This document shows, piece by piece, positions 26,469 to 35,909 of a stretch of 64,000 nt of DNA. The translations under genes and the position numbers were made by a program. The notes below the pieces were generated by a model. That model searched no databases. It saw only the letters and a list, made by a program, of their open reading frames with translations, and was not told the DNA's origin. The first letter of the stretch is position 1. Each line of letters opens with the position of its first letter. The stretch comes from JAYYPW01 sp036128855 (GTDB taxonomy: Bacteria > Pseudomonadota > Gammaproteobacteria > Comchoanobacterales > Comchoanobacteraceae): contig JAYYPW010000011.1 in NCBI GenBank assembly GCA_036128855.1, positions 60,856 to 124,855 of the forward strand. The letters are read 5' to 3'.

Positions 26469-27950
26469 ATGTCATCAAGGCCTATCAACTCAATAACCAA
26501 CTCTGATGCGCTGAAACAAGAAAATCGTAAACATTATTTCGCTAACATGGCTTTAGGGGTTGATGCGGTAATTGCACATGTTGCGGTGCTCATGGATAAG
26601 CAAAGATGGCGTGCTTGGTGGAAGAAGCGTGATAGAGGTGGCGTAAAGCGGGTAGCTAGACGTAGAATCAGAAACCATCCTGTTCGATCTAAGCAGCGTT
26701 CTCAAGGCGTTTTTGCGACTCTATCTACAGTAGCTTATAGACTGCTCCCAGTTTCTTTTCAGCCTAGTAATTATGCTGATGTGTGGTCTATTCTTTTTGA
26801 GAAAATCCGATTTCATCGTTGGTTAAACAGTAATCGCAATCTTTTTTCTGGGGTGAGAAATAATCATAGTGTGGTGTTGTTTGCATTAGTATATGCGTTA
26901 CACCATGCAGATCGTTTTAATAATTTGCAGACAGTAGTAGGGCGCTCTTGGTTCAAACAGTTTGTAGTTTCATTGTTACAAGATGCTTATCCGCAGCATG
27001 CAGTGCATGAACACCAACATAAGCTATATGATCAGGAACTTGATGCACTAAATATATTACTGACTTCTAATTATGCGCATATTTCTCTGAAAACATGGCG
27101 TTCAGTATGGGAGCAGATTGCGGAAAAGTCTTTTGTGAGTCAGGTAAGTTCTCTAGAGTCTAATAATCCTTTTTCTGCTAGCATGCCAGTATCGAGTGGG
27201 CTACTGGACTTTGAGTCCACCCGTGCAGAACCTATGTTTACCCGCGTAAATGCGCGTAACTTTGCTACCGATTATTTACAGCAAGGCGAAGATGCACAAG
27301 AGGGTACCTCAACTAAGACGCCGCTATCATCGTTTAGCTTATTTGCTCCAGATTCATCAGACCGCACATCACAAGATACTTCTCATACATATACACCTAG
27401 CGATGGGTATGGCTATAACTCATACGAAGCTTCTGGTTTTGGAGATTCATCTTATAGAAATGTACCTGACCAAGATGATCATTATCAACAGGTAAAGCCA
27501 GTGCAAAAGCCTATGTATGAAGTCTTTTCCCGCAGTGAAGATGAAATGCAAAACCAACCAATTCAACAGCCATATGTTGCTGTGGGTGAAGGTAATAACG
27601 TAGAGGTTTTTACCTCACCTATGCCCCTTTGGTCTCCGTTTCTGGTTAGGCATTTTCAGCGAGAGCCAAGCCCACTGCGCCCGACATTTTGGTTTCATGG
27701 TGGCGATAAGGCTTCACTGAGTGATGTATGCAACCAGGTGAAAGATAAGCTGCATAAGCTTCAAGAGCCTCCCAACTGTGTGCATATATTACATAACAAC
27801 CGCCATATAGAGTTGACACAGTTACATGTATATCGGCAGTTTCTTTCCAAGCAGGAATATTCACAATTAGATGAGCTTCGTCGTATTTTAAACATCACCA
27901 ATGAGATAAAAATGCACGCTGCTCCAAGTATGACACCTGCCTCATTCTAG
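26469..27950 (+). CDS. Hypothetical 493-aa protein with a very basic N-terminal segment
   Basis: Not recognised. A short helix is followed by a strongly basic run at about 50-80 (KKRDRGGVKRVARRRIRNH), which could bind nucleic acid or act as a nuclear signal. A His- and Trp-rich helical region extends to about 225. The centre (about 230-390) is polar, Ser/Tyr/Gln-rich and probably disordered. A compact C-terminal region (about 385-480) has PLWSPFLVRHFQ and many His and Leu. Codon and base use look like the neighbours. No signal peptide or membrane segment. Confidence 0.7.
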   Translation: MSSRPINSITNSDALKQENRKHYFANMALGVDAVIAHVAVLMDKQRWRAWWKKRDRGGVKRVARRRIRNHPVRSKQRSQGVFATLSTVAYRLLPVSFQPSNYADVWSILFEKIRFHRWLNSNRNLFSGVRNNHSVVLFALVYALHHADRFNNLQTVVGRSWFKQFVVSLLQDAYPQHAVHEHQHKLYDQELDALNILLTSNYAHISLKTWRSVWEQIAEKSFVSQVSSLESNNPFSASMPVSSGLLDFESTRAEPMFTRVNARNFATDYLQQGEDAQEGTSTKTPLSSFSLFAPDSSDRTSQDTSHTYTPSDGYGYNSYEASGFGDSSYRNVPDQDDHYQQVKPVQKPMYEVFSRSEDEMQNQPIQQPYVAVGEGNNVEVFTSPMPLWSPFLVRHFQREPSPLRPTFWFHGGDKASLSDVCNQVKDKLHKLQEPPNCVHILHNNRHIELTQLHVYRQFLSKQEYSQLDELRRILNITNEIKMHAAPSMTPASF

Positions 27951-28073
27951 CGTCTAAACTAGATAGTCTTTCCTCTAAGCTATATGTGTAGTGCAGTTAT
28001 TAAGTTCATAAGGCTTTTACGAAATATTTTTTGTTAATGTTCAAATATAAGGCCTAACAACAACTGTGGATGA

Positions 28074-28553
28074 TTACTTTAAGTTGGTGTTTAGATAGAT
28101 CTGTACTTCTTGATCTACCAAAGTTTGCCAATCTAACAGGCGCTTTTTATTCACTTCAAAATCATAATAACCATAGACTGCTTTGCTATACCATAGGTAA
28201 CTTGCCTGCTCAGATTCAGTACTGATCACTTGTATTTGGATTACGTCTGGGAATTTTAGCCAGGGAGTTCTTTGTACAATAACCATGGTTTTATTATGTG
28301 TGTCTTGTTTAACGAGCTCAGTTCTAGGTTGTTTCATGATTACATCTTGTATTATTTGATATAAGACATCTGTACTTATTGCATAGCTTTTTGCAATCTG
28401 TGCGTTCTGATCACAAAAGCCATCAGCGCAAATATAGAAATAGTTATTCGTATTCGGTTTTGGTGGGTTTTTCCAGTCAATATCTTGATAATTATAGGCA
28501 CAGCCACTGAGCTGTATAAGCAAGAAAAAGTATACAATTTGGCGGTAGTACAT
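28074..28553 (-). CDS. Putative lipoprotein with a DUF1499-like domain
   Basis: The start at 28553 (MYYRQIVYFFLLIQLSGC) was chosen over a GTG at 28580 because it gives a compact lipoprotein signal with a lipobox LSGC and Cys18. The mature part shows the pattern of the DUF1499 family: a Cys-containing N-terminal strand, a helix, PDVIQIQVIS, and the end YGYYDFEVNKKRLLDWQ, resembling the family's DFGVNR-x-R segment. The role of the family is unknown; such proteins are membrane-anchored by lipid. It is 149 bases downstream of tsaC on the same strand. The family call is from pattern only. Confidence 0.65.
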   Translation of the reverse strand: MYYRQIVYFFLLIQLSGCAYNYQDIDWKNPPKPNTNNYFYICADGFCDQNAQIAKSYAISTDVLYQIIQDVIMKQPRTELVKQDTHNKTMVIVQRTPWLKFPDVIQIQVISTESEQASYLWYSKAVYGYYDFEVNKKRLLDWQTLVDQEVQIYLNTNLK

Positions 28554-28729
28554 AAGCAATAGAAGTGGTATTTTAATCACAATAACAGGAAATTGTTCTG
28601 TTTACTAATATTGCGATCGCGAATTATATATTGAAATAATACCTATTATTAATCAGAAGCATAAAAGTATGTAGGATTATATATCTAAGAGAGCATGGTT
28701 TTTAAAGTAAAAAGATATTTAGTACTTTT

Positions 28730-29320
28730 TTAGTCTCTTAGTACCTCTAAGGTTGCTGCGTCGATAATTTTACTAGGTTTTTCTTTTCCTGGCTCTCCTT
28801 GCATGATGCCGGCTATATACGGCTTAAAAGCTTCGTAAATAGATTGTGCATTTGCAAGGGGTGTTTGATTTTTTAGATTTGCGCTAGTTGTTACTATGGG
28901 ACACCCGGCTAGGGCGCAGAGTCTTTGTGCCATAGGGTGTGCACTAATTCGTATGGCAATCTTACCTGCTAATGTTAGCTCTGGTGGTAAGTGATCCCGT
29001 GCTCGAAAAACCCAGGTTGTTGGTCCTGGCCAGCTTTTTGCTGCTTGAATTAATTGTATTTCAGCTTCAGGGTGAATCAGTTCGCGTGCTTGTAACGTGT
29101 CTGCAACTAAAACAATAAAGCTTTTATTTTCGTTGCGTTGTTTTAATTGCTGTAGTGTTCGTAGGGCATTTTGTTGAAATGCATTACAGCCTAGTCCATA
29201 TACCGTCTCGGTTGGGTATGCAATTATATCACCGGCTAAGATATGTGTGACAGCTTGTTTAATGGACAACTCAAAATCAGAAAAAGATTGTGACATAGAT
29301 GTCGAGTTAGCTAGGGTCAT
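28730..29320 (-). CDS. tsaC: Threonylcarbamoyl-AMP synthase TsaC (YrdC/Sua5 family)
   Basis: Makes threonylcarbamoyl-AMP from Thr, bicarbonate and ATP for the t6A37 modification of ANN-decoding tRNAs. Motifs: YPTETVYGLGCNA, LKQRNENKSFIVL (binding Lys/Arg), WPGPTTWVF, AIRISAHPMAQRL and TTSAN. The 196 residues match the short TsaC type without the Sua5 C-terminal domain. The ATG at 29296 (MSQSFSDFEL) is a possible shorter start. In many gammaproteobacteria tsaC lies beside dprA and topA; here tyrS and two orphans lie between. Confidence 0.95.
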   Translation of the reverse strand: MTLANSTSMSQSFSDFELSIKQAVTHILAGDIIAYPTETVYGLGCNAFQQNALRTLQQLKQRNENKSFIVLVADTLQARELIHPEAEIQLIQAAKSWPGPTTWVFRARDHLPPELTLAGKIAIRISAHPMAQRLCALAGCPIVTTSANLKNQTPLANAQSIYEAFKPYIAGIMQGEPGKEKPSKIIDAATLEVLRD

Positions 29321-29410
29321 AATTTATAGTACCTAAGATTGTTCAGTGGTGCACGTCTTTTTTTTAGAGATAATTGGTGGTTGATTTGGCTAGGTTGACC
29401 AAAATCTACG

Positions 29411-30427
29411 CTATTTTTTATTAGTTAATGCACTCGAGCTGTCAGCGTTTTGTATAACGTCACTAGGTGCATTATTTACAGCGGGTATCATGTTTTGTAG
29501 GCCATCGCTAGATTCATAATTTACATCATTATTTGTATTAATCTGTAGTTTTTTTCTATTCAGTATTTGGTTTAAGCTACCTATGAACGTCTCTGTAATC
29601 TCACTGAACTTTTCTATGAGTTGACTGTCGTCCATTGGGTTATCTACTTGAGCTAATTCTTTTTCGTCTTTATGATCAGGGTCCAAGCTTGTAGCTAAGC
29701 AATCATCGCTTTCTTCAATGTTACTTTGCGTGTATTGTTGGGCTTGTTCTAGTTCAGACTGAGCAAGTGTATAAAATATGCTGATTGCAGCGATAGCTGT
29801 GACCAATATGCTTAATAGTACAAAGTTAATACCAAAAATATAGACTTCTGCATACAGTGAGCCAATTGTCACGATACTTGTCAGCGCAAAGAGTAATGCT
29901 TTATTGGCTATTTCTATAAAACGACTAACTTGCTGAGTCTGTGGATCCTCAATATCTTTTAGAAAATAGTTTGAAATTTGGGTTGTAAGGAATAATGCAC
30001 CACCAATGATACTAAGTTGGGATATTAGACTCACGTGGTGGAGTCCAAGACTGATGTCGAAATAGGTGAATAAGCTATAAAGACTGGAAGTCACCCCAAA
30101 TGCTAAAATTATGTCCCAGATTAATTTAGAGACCCAATGATTTGCGATATGCTTGCAGTACCAATTCACAATTTTATCGCCTAATTTCTGTAGCCAATTT
30201 TTTGGGTGTTTAGGTTTATGGTTCTTCACCTCTAAAGTGCGAATGAGTAATACGAATAAAGGCGTGACGGCAATAGTGCATACCAAAATGATTGGAGATA
30301 CATGAATGGGTAAGACACAAATACTGAGAATAACATTTATAATATTGAAAATAAGCGCTGTGTAGTAGAGGTTTTCAAGATAAGATCCTACTGCAAGTAT
30401 AGGGCGATTGTGAGAATTTAAGGTCAT
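29411..30427 (-). CDS. Polytopic membrane protein, 338 aa, unknown
   Basis: Not recognised. About six membrane helices (near residues 22-42, 44-64, 103-122, 135-153, 176-194, 196-218) are followed by a cytosolic or lumenal acidic tail of about 115 residues containing a short helix (LIEKFSEITETFIGSLNQILNRKK). The tail is Asp/Asn/Ser-rich and looks disordered. It lies 91 bases upstream of tsaC on the same strand. The general plan (hydrophobic N-terminal block, polar tail) recurs in other orphans here, at 42718 and 49966. Confidence 0.7.
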   Translation of the reverse strand: MTLNSHNRPILAVGSYLENLYYTALIFNIINVILSICVLPIHVSPIILVCTIAVTPLFVLLIRTLEVKNHKPKHPKNWLQKLGDKIVNWYCKHIANHWVSKLIWDIILAFGVTSSLYSLFTYFDISLGLHHVSLISQLSIIGGALFLTTQISNYFLKDIEDPQTQQVSRFIEIANKALLFALTSIVTIGSLYAEVYIFGINFVLLSILVTAIAAISIFYTLAQSELEQAQQYTQSNIEESDDCLATSLDPDHKDEKELAQVDNPMDDSQLIEKFSEITETFIGSLNQILNRKKLQINTNNDVNYESSDGLQNMIPAVNNAPSDVIQNADSSSALTNKK

Positions 30428-30597
30428 GCTCGATTCTTTATTTATGATAGCTTATCTTAGCATGAAATTAATATTTTTTCAATATTTATCAATATATTAA
30501 ATTTTTCAACATCTGGTTTTTGTAGTGTATAAGACAAGAATGTCTCTCGGATAACGTGATTGTAATGTGGTATTTGTGTGTATCAAGTTTATGTGCT

Positions 30598-30951
30598 TTA
30601 TGCCGCACGCGTTTGTATAGTTAGCAGGTCATCTTCGAGATTCTGGATTAATTTATGAGTCTCCGAAGTTATTGTGCTTGTTTGGGCTTGAAAAATTGAA
30701 TCATACTCATGCGGTGAGTCATTGATGCATTTGGAGAAGTCGCGTAGGAATTTTTTTAATACGCTCACTAGTTTTGCATTTTTGACAGTGTCTAATGGGC
30801 GATCAATTTCGATACGAGCTTTTATAGAGTCAAGCAAATAGACAATATCTCTCTGTTTTGAGATGCTATTTTCGATGTGATTGCTTTGACTCATTTCTGT
30901 AAGCCGGCTATCTAGCATATGGACAAAATGTGATAAATTATGCGTTTGCAT
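30598..30951 (-). CDS. Small hypothetical helical protein, 117 aa
   Basis: Not recognised. The whole sequence is predicted helical, with heptad-like Leu/Ile spacing in LVSVLKKFLRDFSKCI and ETHKLIQNLEDDLLTIQ. No signal peptide or membrane segment. The ATG at 30951 lies about 80 bases from the divergent tyrS start. Length and composition are plausible for a real gene, but there is no outside support. Confidence 0.55.
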   Translation of the reverse strand: MQTHNLSHFVHMLDSRLTEMSQSNHIENSISKQRDIVYLLDSIKARIEIDRPLDTVKNAKLVSVLKKFLRDFSKCINDSPHEYDSIFQAQTSTITSETHKLIQNLEDDLLTIQTRAA

Positions 30952-31030
30952 GGTGTTTTTTATTGTTATCTCCTATCAAAATTATAGTATATATGCTATG
31001 ATATTTCCTGTTTTATTATAGGATATTAAT

Positions 31031-32287
31031 ATGTCTTATCGTCCGAAATCACCGTTGTTAGAGTGTTTAATTGCTCGCGGATTTCTGCATCAATGTACTG
31101 ATATTTCCAGCCTTGACGAGGCAATACAGAAAGAGCCAGTGGTTGCATACATTGGTTTTGATGCAACCGCCGATAGCTTGCATGTAGGCCATTTATCACA
31201 GATTATGTTACTTCGTTGGTTGCAGCATTTTGGCCATAAATCAATTGTACTTCTGGGTGGAGGTACTACGAAAATTGGTGATCCATCGGGTAAGGACAGT
31301 GCTCGAAAAATGTTATCACAAGATGATATTGCCCAAAATATAGCAGGAATTTCTTCTATTTTTACCCGTTTTCTACGGTTTGGCGATGGGGATTCGGATG
31401 CGATAGTGGTGAATAATGCAGATTGGCTCGATAATTTAGGATATATTGATTTCTTACGAGAAGTGGGATCTCATTTCAGTATAAATCGGATGTTGACATT
31501 TGAGAGCGTGAAAAGCCGTCTAGATCGTGAACAACCACTTAGCTTTTTAGAATTTAATTATATGATTTTGCAAGCATATGATTTTATTGAATTACAAAAA
31601 CGTTATGGCTGTAGTTTGCAACTGGGTGGCAGTGATCAGTGGGGTAATATTGTAAGTGGCATTGATCTTGGACGTCGAATTCTCCAAGCTCCACTATATG
31701 GCTGGACTGCTCCACTATTAACGACGTCTAGTGGTGCAAAGATGGGTAAAACTGCTCAAGGTGCAGTATGGCTGTCAGAAGAAAAGTTATCTGTGTATGA
31801 TTTTTGGCAGTTTTGGCGTAATGTTGAAGATGCAGATGTTGCTAAATTTTTACGTCTATTCACAGACTTGCCATTACATGAGATAGATGCTTTGGTTTCA
31901 GAAGGAGGGCAGGCAATAAATCATGCTAAAGTGCGTCTAGCCACGGAAATAACCACCTTATGTCATGGAGCAGAAAAAGCTCTTCAATGTGAGAAAACTG
32001 CATTAGATACCTTTTCTGGTACTGGTATGGGTTCGGATTTACCCACACTAGATTTTACCCAAGAGGGGATTGCTGCAAATATAGCGCTTACCAGTGCTAT
32101 TGTTGATCTGAATTTTGCCCAGTCTAATAGTCAGGCGCGACGTTTGATTGAGGGAGGTGGAGTGCGTATCAATGATGAGAAGATAGATGCGACAGATCGC
32201 TTACTCACGCTAAAAGATTTTGCCAAAGACGGTGTGGCAAAGCTTTCTGTGGGCAAAAAGAGAATTGCTAAGTTGGTTCTGTCCTAG
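31031..32287 (+). CDS. tyrS: Tyrosyl-tRNA synthetase
   Basis: Class I synthetase charging tRNA-Tyr. The HIGH motif is HVGH at residues 51-54, preceded by YIGFDATADSLHVGHL; the tyrosine-binding region has YMILQAYDF and QLGGSDQWGNI; the KMSKS-type motif is KMGKT beginning at residue 237; the C-terminal S4 RNA-binding domain (SNSQARRLIEGGGVRIND) is complete. The 418 residues match the bacterial TyrS type of E. coli. AGGAT precedes the ATG at normal distance. Confidence 0.98.
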   Translation: MSYRPKSPLLECLIARGFLHQCTDISSLDEAIQKEPVVAYIGFDATADSLHVGHLSQIMLLRWLQHFGHKSIVLLGGGTTKIGDPSGKDSARKMLSQDDIAQNIAGISSIFTRFLRFGDGDSDAIVVNNADWLDNLGYIDFLREVGSHFSINRMLTFESVKSRLDREQPLSFLEFNYMILQAYDFIELQKRYGCSLQLGGSDQWGNIVSGIDLGRRILQAPLYGWTAPLLTTSSGAKMGKTAQGAVWLSEEKLSVYDFWQFWRNVEDADVAKFLRLFTDLPLHEIDALVSEGGQAINHAKVRLATEITTLCHGAEKALQCEKTALDTFSGTGMGSDLPTLDFTQEGIAANIALTSAIVDLNFAQSNSQARRLIEGGGVRINDEKIDATDRLLTLKDFAKDGVAKLSVGKKRIAKLVLS

Positions 32288-32560
32288 CCGGTTAGTATAC
32301 GGGTTGCTTGTTGTTTCGTATCTATGCCTACGCATTGATAGAGCCCGATATACTAGACTATAGGCTCACTAAACAGAGCTGTCATTTGTATCTGTAATAT
32401 TGTAACCGAGCATCTGGATTTTAGGTGTTTCATCATATTCTTAAACTATTTAGGATTCTAGTGCATTTTAAATGGAATTTTTCTACTTTTAGTACGTAGT
32501 AAGACACTTTGGCTCTAACGATTTTCATAAATAATGGTTGAGAATTTAAACTTTCAAGTC

Positions 32561-34825
32561 TTACAATGCTTCTGTGTATTTACACTCGGGGCATACTACT
32601 TCATCCCCTTTGCGCTTTGTGGTTTTTATCATAGTTATAGGATGTTGACATTTTGGGCATGGTACGGCTTGTGGTGGATGTGACACAATATTACGGCATT
32701 TAGGATAGCCAGAGCATGAGTAAAAGAAATTTCCTTTTCTTGCCCGCCGTTTTAAAAACGTACCCTTGTTACATTCTGGGCATGTTACACCGGTGTCTTC
32801 TGGCTTATTAAGTGACTCAATGTGCTTGCAAGTGGGGTAATTGGTACAACCTATAAATTTACCATACCGGCCTTGCTTTATCGCAAGATCACTCTCGCAT
32901 TTTGGACATTTCCTATCGATGGTTGTTGGTTCATCTGAATTCTCATCAGACTCTAACGCTCTGGTGTAATTACACTCAGGGTAGTGTGAGCATCCATAGA
33001 ATCTTCCGTTTCGCCCAAGCTTTATTACTAAATGGTGTTGGCATTCGGGACATTTCTCGTCAGTTTTTTCTTCAGTAACGTCTTTACGTTGTACTTTATG
33101 CGCAATCTCTTCAAGACGATGTTCAAACGGTTCCCAAAATGTGTTCAAGATGGGTATCCACTGCTTTTCGCCACGTGCTATTTCATCTAATTGATCTTCT
33201 AATTGTGCGGTGAAGTCATAATCAATATATTTAGTAAAATAATTGGTTAAGAACTTGTTGACTATGCGGCCTACATCAGTAGGTTTGAAGCGTTTTTGTT
33301 CGAGTAATACATAGTTTCTAGCTTGTAGTGTGGAGATGATACTCGCATATGTAGACGGTCGACCTATACCATACTCTTCAAGCGCTTTAACAATAGATGC
33401 CTCAGAGTAGCGTGCAGGGGGTTCAGTAAAGTGCTGTTTTCCTTCAGTTTCCTGCCTGGGCAATACTTCTCCTTCAAGAATCTTAGGTAGATAACTTTCT
33501 TTGGTGTCATCGGTTTCTTTGCCTTCGATACCCTCTTGGTAGGCTCGGAGGAATCCTGGGTCACGTATACTACTACCGTTAGCTCGAAATATAGCTACTT
33601 TACCATCTGTTATATCGACACTGACCTGATCTAAGGTAGCTGCCTCCATTTGGCCTGCGATTGTTCTTGCCCAAATCATACGATACAACTTAAATTGTTC
33701 ATCTGATAACGCTGCTTTTATAGCGTCAGGTGTTCTTTTGATGTTAGTAGGGCGTATGGCTTCATGTGCTTCTTGTGCGTTTTTAGACTTATTTTTAAAC
33801 ATACGTACGCTAGGGTATAAGGCTTCTTTGCCGTATCGCTTGACAATAAAACTGCGAATATCAGCTATGGCATCATCTGCAAGCATTACCGAGTCCGTAC
33901 GCATATAGGTTATTAATCCCATTTGTTGACCATCTATGCTAACGCCTTCATAAAGTTGTTGAGCAACACGCATAGCACGTGAGGCAGAAAAGCCAAGCTT
34001 TTTAACAGCTTCTTGTTGGAGTGTTGCAGTAATGAATGGCGCTGGGGGTTGTTTTTTTCTTGTCTTTTCGGTGACTGCACTCACTTTCCACGATTTTTTA
34101 GCTACTTTGTTGATGGCATTTACACAGGCTTGTGTATCATCTTCATTTGTGAAGCTGAACTGAGTTAACTTTTCTCCTTTAAAATGTGTGCATTTGGCTT
34201 CAACAGTTGTATCTTTTGCCAAAAATCGAGCGTGTATACTCCAGTACTCTTTACTCTCAAAAGCTTCTATTTCTAATTCTCTCTCTACGATCATCCTTAA
34301 TGCAGGACTTTGTACTCGACCCGCTGATAAGCCAGTACGAATTTTTCGCCATAGTAAAGGGGATAATTTGAAGCCAACAAGGTAGTCTAATGCTCTACGA
34401 GCTTGTTGTGCGTCAATGAGTTCCTGAGATAAATCACGAGGGTTTTCAACAGCCTCTTGTATGGCTTTACGGGTTATTTGGTTGAAGACGATGCGGCCTA
34501 CTTCACATGAATCTAGATAGCCTTTTTCTTTGAGTAGTTCATGGAGATGCCATGATATTGCTTCACCCTCCCGGTCTTGGTCTGTTGCTAGTAAAAGTTT
34601 GTCAGATTTACTTAGTGCTTTGATAATTGCGTCTACATGTTGTTGATTTTTCTCTATAATTTGATATCGCATGGCGAAATCGTGTTCAGGGTCTACAGCA
34701 CCTTCTTTTGGCACTAGGTCGCGAACATGCCCATAGGATGCAAGGACCTGATATCCTTTACCTAAGTATCCTTTAATGGTTTTTGCTTTAGCAGGCGATT
34801 CTACAATGACTAGAGTTTTTGACAT
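32561..34825 (-). CDS. topA: DNA topoisomerase I
   Basis: Type IA topoisomerase relaxing negative supercoils. Toprim domain at the N-terminus: KTLVIVESPAKAKTIKGYLG, ATDQDREGEAISWHL. The catalytic tyrosine is Tyr307 in GLITYMRTDS. The C-terminus holds three clear four-Cys zinc ribbons (CPECQHHL..CSHYPEC, CPKCESDL..CTNYPTC, CPECNKGT..CSGYPKC) and a final CPKCQHPI..CPEC ribbon. At 754 residues it is shorter than E. coli TopA (865). It lies 120 bases downstream of dprA on the same strand. Confidence 0.98.
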   Translation of the reverse strand: MSKTLVIVESPAKAKTIKGYLGKGYQVLASYGHVRDLVPKEGAVDPEHDFAMRYQIIEKNQQHVDAIIKALSKSDKLLLATDQDREGEAISWHLHELLKEKGYLDSCEVGRIVFNQITRKAIQEAVENPRDLSQELIDAQQARRALDYLVGFKLSPLLWRKIRTGLSAGRVQSPALRMIVERELEIEAFESKEYWSIHARFLAKDTTVEAKCTHFKGEKLTQFSFTNEDDTQACVNAINKVAKKSWKVSAVTEKTRKKQPPAPFITATLQQEAVKKLGFSASRAMRVAQQLYEGVSIDGQQMGLITYMRTDSVMLADDAIADIRSFIVKRYGKEALYPSVRMFKNKSKNAQEAHEAIRPTNIKRTPDAIKAALSDEQFKLYRMIWARTIAGQMEAATLDQVSVDITDGKVAIFRANGSSIRDPGFLRAYQEGIEGKETDDTKESYLPKILEGEVLPRQETEGKQHFTEPPARYSEASIVKALEEYGIGRPSTYASIISTLQARNYVLLEQKRFKPTDVGRIVNKFLTNYFTKYIDYDFTAQLEDQLDEIARGEKQWIPILNTFWEPFEHRLEEIAHKVQRKDVTEEKTDEKCPECQHHLVIKLGRNGRFYGCSHYPECNYTRALESDENSDEPTTIDRKCPKCESDLAIKQGRYGKFIGCTNYPTCKHIESLNKPEDTGVTCPECNKGTFLKRRARKGNFFYSCSGYPKCRNIVSHPPQAVPCPKCQHPITMIKTTKRKGDEVVCPECKYTEAL

Positions 34826-34945
34826 AAATTATTTTAGCGGCGCGTTCTTTGCAAAATAGTTCATTAATCATCTATATGCAAGTTTTTTCGGTATTTTTCG
34901 TCATTAAACCGGTATTTTTGCGGTTTTTCTTGAAAATTTCAATAA

Positions 34946-35800
34946 TTATCCCACAAGATCTTCTACGCGAGTAATGATTTGCGCACCCATCTGAATCAAG
35001 CGATTACATCCTTGTGCTTGTGGTTGATCAATGCGTCCTGGTAACGCGTATACAGTTCTATTTTGTTTGAGCGCGTGACTCACAGTATGTAACGCGCCAC
35101 TTTTTTCACTAGCTTCAATTACTACAACATATTTGCTTAAAGCGCTTATGATTCGATTTCTTTCTGGGAATATTCCCTGGCGATATGGTGTGCCAATAGG
35201 TACTGAGCTGATAATTAAGCCGGATTTCTGAATTTTGAGGTATAGTGATTGGTTCTGTTTGGGATAGATGTTTTCTATATCTAACCCAAGTATCGCAATA
35301 GTAGGCTTATTTGATAATAATGCTGATTGGTGTGCCATAGCATCAATACCAAGTGCCATCCCACTTGTGATTATGTAGTCCTTTTTTAAAAGATATGCGC
35401 ATATTTTTTCTGTGCTTCTAAGGCCATAATTACTTGCATTTCGACTTCCAACGATCGCAATTTGAGGTTTTTTCAGCAAGCTCACATCCCCTTTTAGGAA
35501 TAAAAAGTTAGGGAATTGTTCATCATCTAGCAGTTGGCGTGGATAGAGTGCACAGTTGCTGGTGATAATCTGATTATGCTTTTTTTTTGCCCACTGTAGG
35601 CTTTGTTCTACTATATTCCACTGTGGATTTTTCAGTAGTTGGATTTGTCTATAACCTAGATTTAGTTTTGCACATTTAGATTCCAACACATTACTTGCAG
35701 TTGGATATACATGGATTATTTCTCTTTGTTTTTTAGGTGTAATGCCTATATAACTTAACCAGATTATCCAGGCTAGTGTATGGCTCGGTAGACTATGCAT
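34946..35800 (-). CDS. dprA: DNA-processing protein DprA (Smf), short form
   Basis: Rossmann-like DprA core that loads RecA on incoming single-stranded DNA during transformation. Motifs: VGSRNASNYGLRSTEKI, SGMALGIDAMAHQ, GLDIENIYPKQN, FPERNRIISALSKYVVVIEASEKSGALHT, YALPGRIDQPQAQG. The 284 residues end right after the core, so the C-terminal winged-helix domain present in many longer homologues (about 360 residues or more) is missing; the N-terminal helical part is also short. No pseudogene sign. The neighbour topA fits the usual gammaproteobacterial order. Confidence 0.95.
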   Translation of the reverse strand: MHSLPSHTLAWIIWLSYIGITPKKQREIIHVYPTASNVLESKCAKLNLGYRQIQLLKNPQWNIVEQSLQWAKKKHNQIITSNCALYPRQLLDDEQFPNFLFLKGDVSLLKKPQIAIVGSRNASNYGLRSTEKICAYLLKKDYIITSGMALGIDAMAHQSALLSNKPTIAILGLDIENIYPKQNQSLYLKIQKSGLIISSVPIGTPYRQGIFPERNRIISALSKYVVVIEASEKSGALHTVSHALKQNRTVYALPGRIDQPQAQGCNRLIQMGAQIITRVEDLVG

Positions 35801-35909
35801 ATGCGTTATCCTAAGAAAAATACTATTTATTTTCTATACCGTAATTGTGCTTGGTGAATTGACTTTATAATTTGTTGATCGTTATGATGAAGTTCTTTTC
35901 TAAACTTTT

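Noticed and set aside
28685..28741. Inverted repeat CTAAGAGA/TCTCTTAG at the end of tsaC as terminator
   Set aside because: The spacer is 41 bases and there is no T run next to the stem, so it does not fit an intrinsic terminator.
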